Shown here: positions 1 through 3,664 of the stretch, piece after piece
How the letters are laid out: every line of letters starts with the position of its first letter
How positions within the stretch are numbered: the stretch's first letter is position 1
Origin: Oscillospiraceae bacterium
GTDB lineage: Bacteria > Bacillota > Clostridia > Oscillospirales > Ruminococcaceae
Direction of reading: 5' to 3'
Assembly: GCA_031253365.1 (NCBI GenBank)
Contig: JAIRWE010000147.1
Coordinates: 1 to 7,235 of the forward strand
DNA length: 7,235 nucleotides
The notes under the pieces: model-generated
The model's input: the letters and a program-made list of their open reading frames with translations, nothing else
Told to the model about the DNA's origin: nothing
Databases searched by the model: none
Position numbers and translations under genes: made by a program

Positions 1-22
1 CTCTTTCGAGTGAGTTTCGAGA

Positions 23-111
23 GAAAATTTTGTCGGGCAAGGAAACCCGACGAAGCAAGGCTTTGTGCCTTGCGAGGAGGGTTGACGCAGTTCGGCAAAA
101 TTTTCGCCGAA
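23..111. repeat. Nested inverted-repeat element upstream of maf-mazG
   Basis: Outer 10-bp arms GAAAATTTTG (23-32) and CAAAATTTTC (96-105) are exact reverse complements. Between them are two more hairpins: GTCGGG (32-37) with CCCGAC (46-51), and GCAAGGC (55-61) with GCCTTGC (67-73). A further stem, TTCGGC (91-96) with GCCGAA (106-111), overlaps the right outer arm, so alternative folds compete. Just outside is a direct repeat TTTCGAG (4-10 and 15-21). This could be a small palindromic repeat element or a structured 5' leader; I do not recognise a named family. No stop codon interrupts the maf-mazG frame here, so the element is also open in frame. Confidence 0.6.
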
Positions 112-132
112 AATCGCCGGAAGTAGGTTTTC

Positions 133-137
133 AGAGG
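133..137 (+). promoter_or_regulatory. Ribosome binding site deciding the maf-mazG start
   Basis: AGAGG lies nine bases ahead of the ATG at 147. It supports that ATG as the start although the frame is open further upstream, for example to a TTG at 30. The translation ahead of 147 is basic and low-complexity with no Maf homology, while Maf-like sequence begins about ten residues after the ATG. Confidence 0.55.
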
Positions 138-146
138 TACCCAAGT

Positions 147-1568
147 ATGAGTAATGAGACTTTTCAATTAAAAAAGCCCGCGTTGGTTCTCGCGAGCGGT
201 TCTCCGCGAAGGCGCGAGATTTTACGCGCCGCGGGGTATATTTTCGAGGTCGTTCCCGCCCGTGCGGAGGAAACGCTTCCCGACGGCGTTTCGCCGGAGG
301 AAGCCGTTACGGCGTTGGCGCGGCGGAAGGCGGCGTCCGTCGGGCGTTCGGGCGATACCGTTATCGGGGCGGACACGCTTGTCGTGTGCGAGTCCGCTAT
401 TCTGGGGAAACCGTCGGACGCGGGCGACGCTTCCCGTATGCTTCGTATGCTTTCGGGGCGGCGGCACGCCGTATATACGGGCGTTTGCGTGACGGGGGGC
501 GGCGTTGAGGAGACGTTTTACGAAAAGAGTTTTGTCGATTTTTATCCGCTTACGGACGGGGAAATCGCGGATTATATAAAGACGGGCGAGCCTTTCGACA
601 AGGCGGGGGCTTACGGTATTCAGGGCGCGGGGATGTTGCTTGTCAAGGGGATAGTCGGCGATTTTTACAATGTTATGGGGCTGCCCGCGGGGGCGGTTTC
701 GCGAACGCTCGGGAAGTTCGGGCATTTTCCCGGGAATACGCCGGGGGCGGTTCGCGGGTTTTTCGAGCAAAAGCGAAATTACGGTATCGACGACCTTATC
801 GAGATAATGGCGTTCCTTCGCGGCGCGAGAGGCGGGAAGGGCTGCCCGTGGGATATGGAGCAGACGCACGCTTCGATACGCTCGAACGTCATCGAGGAAG
901 CCTATGAGGTCGCGGAAGCGATAGACTCGGGTTCGGACGGGCTTTTGCGGGAGGAACTGGGCGATTTGCTGTTGCAGGCGGTGTTCCACGCGCAAATGGC
1001 GTCGGAAAGGGGCGCGTTCGATTTCGGCGGCGTGTGCGACGGGATTTGCAAGAAGCTGATTTATCGTCATCCGCACGTCTTCGGGGAGCTGAAAGCCGAC
1101 ACCGCCGACGAGGTTCTGAAAAACTGGGACGAACTCAAAAGCGATTCAAAGGGCGAGGAAACCGTGGCGGACAGGCTTTCCGGCGTGTCAGCGGCGCTTC
1201 CGGCGCTGATACGGGGGGAAAAGGTCGGTAAGCGCGCCGCCAACGCGGGCTTCGATTTTACCGACGCGAAAGCGGTGACAGAAATCCTTAAAACCGAGCT
1301 GGACGGTCTGGAAAACGCTTCCTTAAACGATAACGGCGCGGAAATCGAAGAGAAATTCGGGAACGTCTTATTCATGTGCTGCAACTTGGGAAGATTTTTG
1401 AAAAAAGATAGCGAAAAAGCCTTGACAATCGCCGTAAATAAGTTTATAATGCGTTTTAGGGGCTTTGAACACGAAAAGAGCAGGGGAGCCGAAGGGCGCG
1501 AAAAGGGCAGGGGAGCCGAGGGGAGCGAAAGTCGCGGCAAACTTGACGAGTTGTTTCGGGGCGAATAA
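147..1568 (+). CDS. mazG: Maf-MazG fusion nucleoside triphosphate pyrophosphatase
   Basis: A 473-residue cytosolic protein joining two house-cleaning NTP pyrophosphatases, which hydrolyse non-canonical or surplus NTPs to NMP and PPi. Residues about 11-190 are Maf: SGSPRR (17-22), ADTLV (75-79), GRRHAVYTG (104-112), GEPFDKAGAYGIQG (147-160) and NVMGLP (175-180). The AGAYGIQ form resembles the YhdE (dTTP/UTP) subfamily. Residues about 211-440 are tandem MazG: CPWDMEQTH (233-241), the EExxE helix E250/E251/E254, ELGD (270-273), YRHPHVF (306-312) and NWDEL (326-330). The second MazG half (about 360-440) keeps the fold signature (KFIMRF) but its metal motifs read TExxG and KxxN. The tail (443-465) is a charged repeat. 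In Bacillus the partner domain of MazG (YabN) is a tetrapyrrole methylase; here it is Maf. HU and rqcP downstream match clostridial gene order. The domain calls are firm. The start is probable, since the frame is open to the window edge. Confidence 0.93.
   Translation: MSNETFQLKKPALVLASGSPRRREILRAAGYIFEVVPARAEETLPDGVSPEEAVTALARRKAASVGRSGDTVIGADTLVVCESAILGKPSDAGDASRMLRMLSGRRHAVYTGVCVTGGGVEETFYEKSFVDFYPLTDGEIADYIKTGEPFDKAGAYGIQGAGMLLVKGIVGDFYNVMGLPAGAVSRTLGKFGHFPGNTPGAVRGFFEQKRNYGIDDLIEIMAFLRGARGGKGCPWDMEQTHASIRSNVIEEAYEVAEAIDSGSDGLLREELGDLLLQAVFHAQMASERGAFDFGGVCDGICKKLIYRHPHVFGELKADTADEVLKNWDELKSDSKGEETVADRLSGVSAALPALIRGEKVGKRAANAGFDFTDAKAVTEILKTELDGLENASLNDNGAEIEEKFGNVLFMCCNLGRFLKKDSEKALTIAVNKFIMRFRGFEHEKSRGAEGREKGRGAEGSESRGKLDELFRGE
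1422..1450 (+). promoter_or_regulatory. Consensus sigma-70/sigma-A promoter inside the 3' end of mazG
   Basis: TTGACA (1422-1427) is followed by exactly 17 bases and then TATAAT (1445-1450), a perfect match to the housekeeping promoter consensus with optimal spacing. It points toward HU, whose ATG is 250 bases beyond the -10 box. Transcription would start near 1456-1458, giving a leader of about 245 nt. The boxes overlap codons of the degenerate second MazG domain (residues about 426-435). An inferred role is independent, strong expression of HU. Confidence 0.75.
1480..1531 (+). repeat. 27-bp imperfect tandem repeat in the mazG tail
   Basis: Two copies of GCAGGGGAGCCGA-type sequence start at 1480 and 1507, period 27 bp. 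Each encodes a nine-residue unit of the form (S/G)RGAEG(R/S)E(K/S). The repeat lies beyond the conserved MazG domain and makes a charged, probably disordered C-terminal extension. Because the period is a multiple of three, copy-number change would keep the frame. Confidence 0.8.
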
Positions 1569-1700
1569 TAAAGTAAATAATTGCCGACACTGTCGGCGGT
1601 TAAGGGTCGTTCAAGCGGCCTTACGCTAATCCGCGCGCGGGTTGGCAAAAAATAATGAGCGGTCAGCACCGCTTAGGAAACATTATGGAGGGTCTAAACA
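1569..1700 (+). promoter_or_regulatory. Hairpin-rich leader of the HU gene
   Basis: This 132-bp gap holds no gene. It contains GCCGAC/GTCGGC with a 3-nt loop (1583-1597, symmetric to the centre), TAAGG/CCTTA (1601-1605 with 1619-1623, plus inner CG pairs), the palindrome CCGCGCGCGG (1631-1640), and AGCGGT-CAGC-ACCGCT (1658-1673) just ahead of the HU ribosome site GGAGG (1687-1691). No U-tract follows the stems, so they do not look like intrinsic terminators. They may stabilise or control the HU message. I do not recognise a riboswitch. Confidence 0.5.
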
Positions 1701-1976
1701 ATGACAAAGGCAGAACTTATCGCCATGGTAGCGGAAAAGGCGGGAACAACCAAGAAAGACGCCGACGCGGCGTTGACGGCTATCGTAGCCAGCATTACCG
1801 AAGCGCTCGCGAAGGGCGAAAAGGTTCAGTTGGTGGGGTTCGGGACGTTCGAGGTGCGTGAACGCGCCGCTCGTGAGGGCGTAAATCCGCAAACACAAAA
1901 GAAGATTAAAATTCCCGCTACCAAGGTTCCGCGGTTTAAGCCGGGCAGGGCTTTGAAAGAAGCCATTGCTGATTGA
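1701..1976 (+). CDS. hup: HU family DNA-binding protein
   Basis: A 91-residue nucleoid protein of normal HU length. HU dimers bend DNA without strict sequence specificity, compacting the nucleoid and assisting replication and recombination. The N-terminal helices (MTKAELIAMV onward) are followed by the hallmark GFGTF (46-50), the beta-arm from about 53 to 76 with NPQT (62-65), whose Pro63 is the DNA-intercalating proline of the family, and the closing VPRFKPG (76-82) and C-terminal helix. The start is fixed by GGAGG at 1687-1691, nine bases upstream. The gene lies between mazG and rqcP as in many clostridia. It probably has its own promoter inside mazG (1422-1450) and ends in a rho-independent terminator before rqcP, consistent with the abundant expression typical of HU. 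Nothing in the sequence looks atypical. Confidence 0.97.
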   Translation: MTKAELIAMVAEKAGTTKKDADAALTAIVASITEALAKGEKVQLVGFGTFEVRERAAREGVNPQTQKKIKIPATKVPRFKPGRALKEAIAD

Positions 1977-1993
1977 TTCGCCGATGCCTTGAT

Positions 1994-2024
1994 GAGGGCG
2001 GCTCAGCCGCCCTTCTTGTTTTTT
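1994..2024 (+). terminator. Rho-independent terminator between HU and rqcP
   Basis: A GC-only stem GGGCGGC (1996-2002) and GCCGCCC (2006-2012) encloses a TCA loop. A1995-T2013 and a G-U pair extend it. A T-rich tract, ttcttgtttttt, follows at 2013-2024. It stands 18 bp after the HU stop. The rqcP ribosome site GGAGG (2026-2030) begins two bases after the T-tract, so read-through is the simplest route to rqcP expression. Confidence 0.85.
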
Positions 2025-2035
2025 CGGAGGTTGCG

Positions 2036-2278
2036 ATGAGACTTGACAAGTTCCTGAAAGTGTCGCGGTTGATTAAGCGCAGAACGGTCGCCAACGAGGC
2101 TTGCGACGCCGGAAAGGTTCTGGTGAACCAAAAAGCGGCGCGCGCGTCTTATGAGGTGAAAATAGGCGATGAAATACAAATCGCGCTGGGGAAAAGCCCC
2201 CTCGCGGTAAGGGTGGTGAAGATTGCCGAAACCGCGGGCAAGGACGGCGCTTCACAGCTGTATGAAGTCGTCGGGTGA
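2036..2278 (+). CDS. rqcP: RqcP (YabO-type S4 RNA-binding protein)
   Basis: An 80-residue single S4-domain protein. Its N-terminus MRLDKFLKVSRLIKRR is nearly identical to what I recall of Bacillus subtilis RqcP/YabO, followed by the S4 pattern AGKVLVN (25-31), a short alanine-rich stretch and VKIGDEI (41-47). RqcP acts with RqcH on stalled 50S-peptidyl-tRNA complexes, aiding C-terminal poly-alanine tailing in bacterial ribosome quality control. The start at 2036 is chosen because GGAGG lies at 2026-2030 and the homology begins at this Met; the frame is open to 1973 but that stretch is the terminator. The gene follows HU as expected for Bacillota. Its expression probably depends on read-through of that terminator. 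The usual Bacillus neighbours yabP and yabQ are not downstream. Confidence 0.94.
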   Translation: MRLDKFLKVSRLIKRRTVANEACDAGKVLVNQKAARASYEVKIGDEIQIALGKSPLAVRVVKIAETAGKDGASQLYEVVG

Positions 2279-2308
2279 AGCAGGGGAGATTTTGTGGAGT
2301 GGTTGCGT

Positions 2309-2623
2309 ATGAACATCAATGATATACGGCAGTTGTGCGCATCCAATAGCATCCAATGGACAGACCATATTGTAAAACGTCTTGTTCAGCGCGGGATAAC
2401 TCGCCAAGAAGTTAAATCTGTTTTGTCAAACGGTGAAATAATAGAGGAATACCTTGACGATTGTCCATATCCGAGTTGCCTCGTTTCCGGCACTACTGAC
2501 GAATACCGTCATCTTCATGTCGTATGCGGTATCGGCGGAGGGAAATTGTGGATAATATCAGCATATTATCCCAATCTTGTAAAATGGGAAGAAGGTTTTA
2601 AGAAAAGAAAGAAGGAGGTATGA
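2309..2623 (+). CDS. DUF4258 protein, probable toxin-like partner of a TA pair
   Basis: A 104-residue soluble protein that resembles the DUF4258 family: QWTDHIVKRLVQRGI (16-30, with H20, R24 and R28), the central YPSCLV (54-59), LHVVCGI (69-75) and the closing WIISAYYPN (81-89). The biochemical activity of the family is not established to my knowledge. Members often sit beside YgiT-type zinc-finger genes, which suggests a toxin-antitoxin arrangement like MqsR-MqsA. The start at 2309 fits the family's N-terminus and has GGAG at 2296-2299. A GTG at 2294 with GGGGAG upstream would add five residues. The stop overlaps the first possible start of the next gene (ATGA, 2620-2623), so the two are coupled. 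The stretch is AT-richer than its neighbours (26 and 22 G+C in two 60-base lines, 2341-2460, by hand count), which hints at acquisition. Toxicity is inferred. Confidence 0.85.
   Translation: MNINDIRQLCASNSIQWTDHIVKRLVQRGITRQEVKSVLSNGEIIEEYLDDCPYPSCLVSGTTDEYRHLHVVCGIGGGKLWIISAYYPNLVKWEEGFKKRKKEV
2614..2618 (+). promoter_or_regulatory. Ribosome binding site deciding the zinc-finger start
   Basis: GGAGG sits only one base ahead of the ATG at 2620 but seven bases ahead of the in-frame ATG at 2626. The second start is therefore favoured. The site lies inside the last codons of the DUF4258 gene, so the two genes are translated from one message. Confidence 0.7.
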
Positions 2624-2625
2624 TT

Positions 2626-2856
2626 ATGTTTTGTTTCATGTGCAAAAGCTCGCTTGAAGATAAGCCAACGACATTCATGGTTGAGGTGGAAAATTGCATT
2701 ATCATCGTGAAAAATGTGCCGTCGCAGGTCTGCTCGCAGTGCGGTGAAACGTCATACAGCGACAATGTTGCCGCCGAGCTTGAAAAAATCGTCAGTGAAG
2801 CGCGAAAAGACTTAATGGAGATTATGGTCATCAATTATGCTTCCCGTGCCGCCTGA
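2626..2856 (+). CDS. YgiT-type zinc-finger protein, probable antitoxin-like partner
   Basis: A 76-residue protein with two CxxC knuckles, C3/C6 and C36/C39, separated by a beta-rich stretch (YgiT-like ENCIIIVKNVPSQVCSQCGE, 22-41) and ending in an acidic helix, LEKIVSEARKDL (52-63). This is the zinc-binding N-terminal module seen in the antitoxin MqsA. The DNA-binding HTH half of MqsA is absent, so direct autoregulation by this protein alone is not expected. The ATG at 2626 is preferred over 2620 because of ribosome-site spacing. It is the last gene of the plus-strand run and is coupled to the DUF4258 gene. The order is putative toxin first, antitoxin second, as in mqsRA. The pairing is well supported by context; neutralisation of the partner is inference. 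Confidence 0.85.
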   Translation: MFCFMCKSSLEDKPTTFMVEVENCIIIVKNVPSQVCSQCGETSYSDNVAAELEKIVSEARKDLMEIMVINYASRAA

Positions 2857-2886
2857 TGTGACCACAGATTCATCGGAATTTTTTTT
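2855..2886 (+). terminator. Weak terminator candidate in the convergent gap
   Basis: GATG (2855-2858) can pair with CATC (2871-2874), and TGTG/CACA lies inside. Five bases later an eight-T run (2879-2886) follows. The stem is weak, so this is only a candidate end for the plus-strand transcript. The rest of the 40-bp gap to the speD stop shows nothing else. Confidence 0.3.
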
Positions 2887-2896
2887 CGCAAGAGGT

Positions 2897-3664
2897 CTAG
2901 TATACGTTGCCGCCCGAGAACATCTCCGTCATTTCGCGCCGCAGGCTGTCCGTGATGTCCCGTCTCGTTTCCGGCAAAAGCTCGTACTCGTCTGCGTTGA
3001 AGAGATAGTCCTGCAACCGTATGTTCTTAATCATCATCTTCGTGTGGAAAATATTGGACTGGTACATATTTACGTCAATCGCGTCGTATTCGCTTAACGT
3101 CGATTTGTCTATATAATCTTGAATGGACGTGATTTTGTGGTCGATAAACACCTTTTTCCCCGCCACGTCGCGGGTGAACCCGCGAACGCGGTAGTCCATC
3201 GTTATTATATCCGAGTCAAAGTTCCCTATAAGATAGTCCAGCGTTGACAGCGGCGTAATTTTCCCGCAGGTCGCCACGTCGATGTCCACGCGGAACGTGG
3301 CGAGAAACGTTTCGGGGTGGTATTCCGGATAGGTGTGGACGGAAATATGGCTCTTGTCCAAATGAACCGCAAGCGTTTCGCCCGAGAGGTTTTTTGCCAT
3401 GTTTTCCTCGGCGATTAACAGCGTCGCGGAAGCGCCCTGCGGCTCGTAGTCCTGCTTTGAGATGTTCAAAACCCGCGCGCCGAGCATTTCGGACAGGTTG
3501 GTTAAAATGTTGGTCAGCCTTTCGGAATTGTACCGCTCGTTGATGTAGGCGATATAATCCATCTGCTCCCGCTCGGTTTTGGCGTAGCAAACGTCGTAAA
3601 TATTAAAACTTAAAGACTTGGTCAGGTTGTTAAAGCCATAAAGCGTAAGTTTCCCGTCAGCCAT
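2897..3664 (-). CDS. speD: S-adenosylmethionine decarboxylase proenzyme, E. coli type
   Basis: A 255-residue pyruvoyl-dependent enzyme that decarboxylates S-adenosylmethionine to supply aminopropyl groups for spermidine synthesis in the cytosol. It matches E. coli SpeD (about 264 residues) rather than the short Bacillus form: GFNNLTKSLSFNIYD (10-24), QDYEPQGASATLL (71-83), HLDKSHISVHTYPE (101-114), ATCGKITPL (131-139) and DYRVRGFTRD. Self-cleavage between Lys104 and Ser105 would create the pyruvoyl group on the alpha chain; Cys133 matches the catalytic cysteine of the family. The start is the ATG whose A overlaps the cellulase stop (TGATG), with GGGGGA six bases upstream. The open frame runs 27 codons further upstream, but that stretch lies in the cellulase 3' end and shows no homology. 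No speE is visible in the window. Being last in a four-gene overlap run, it is probably coupled to the cellulase. Confidence 0.97.
   Translation of the reverse strand: MADGKLTLYGFNNLTKSLSFNIYDVCYAKTEREQMDYIAYINERYNSERLTNILTNLSEMLGARVLNISKQDYEPQGASATLLIAEENMAKNLSGETLAVHLDKSHISVHTYPEYHPETFLATFRVDIDVATCGKITPLSTLDYLIGNFDSDIITMDYRVRGFTRDVAGKKVFIDHKITSIQDYIDKSTLSEYDAIDVNMYQSNIFHTKMMIKNIRLQDYLFNADEYELLPETRRDITDSLRREMTEMFSGGNVY

Noticed and set aside
82..110. Promoter for maf-mazG from TTGACG at 82-87
   Set aside because: At 16-18 bp spacing the downstream hexamer is GC-rich (cgccga) and does not resemble a -10 box.
30..146. TTG at 30 as the start of maf-mazG
   Set aside because: The added 39 residues are basic, derive from inverted repeats and lack Maf homology. 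The ATG at 147 has a usable ribosome site.
222..1076. 284-codon open frame on the minus strand
   Set aside because: It is fully antisense to the Maf-MazG gene, whose motifs are intact. The translation is Arg/Pro-rich, typical of a shadow in GC-rich DNA, and shows no recognisable domain.
1543..1569. Second HU promoter: TTGACG (1543-1548) with AATAAT (1564-1569)
   Set aside because: The boxes are fair but the spacer is only 15 bp, and the consensus promoter at 1422-1450 explains HU expression better.
1067..1669. 200-codon open frame on the minus strand
   Set aside because: Antisense to mazG. It is a Ser/Pro/Leu-rich shadow with no ribosome site or domain signal.
2043..2076. Promoter from TTGACA at 2043-2048 inside rqcP
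   Set aside because: No -10-like hexamer occurs at 16-18 bp; the nearest candidate (gattaa) is 22 bp away.
2837..3097. 86-codon plus-strand frame across the convergent gap
   Set aside because: Most of it is antisense to the well-matched speD 3' end, and no ribosome site or family signal supports it.
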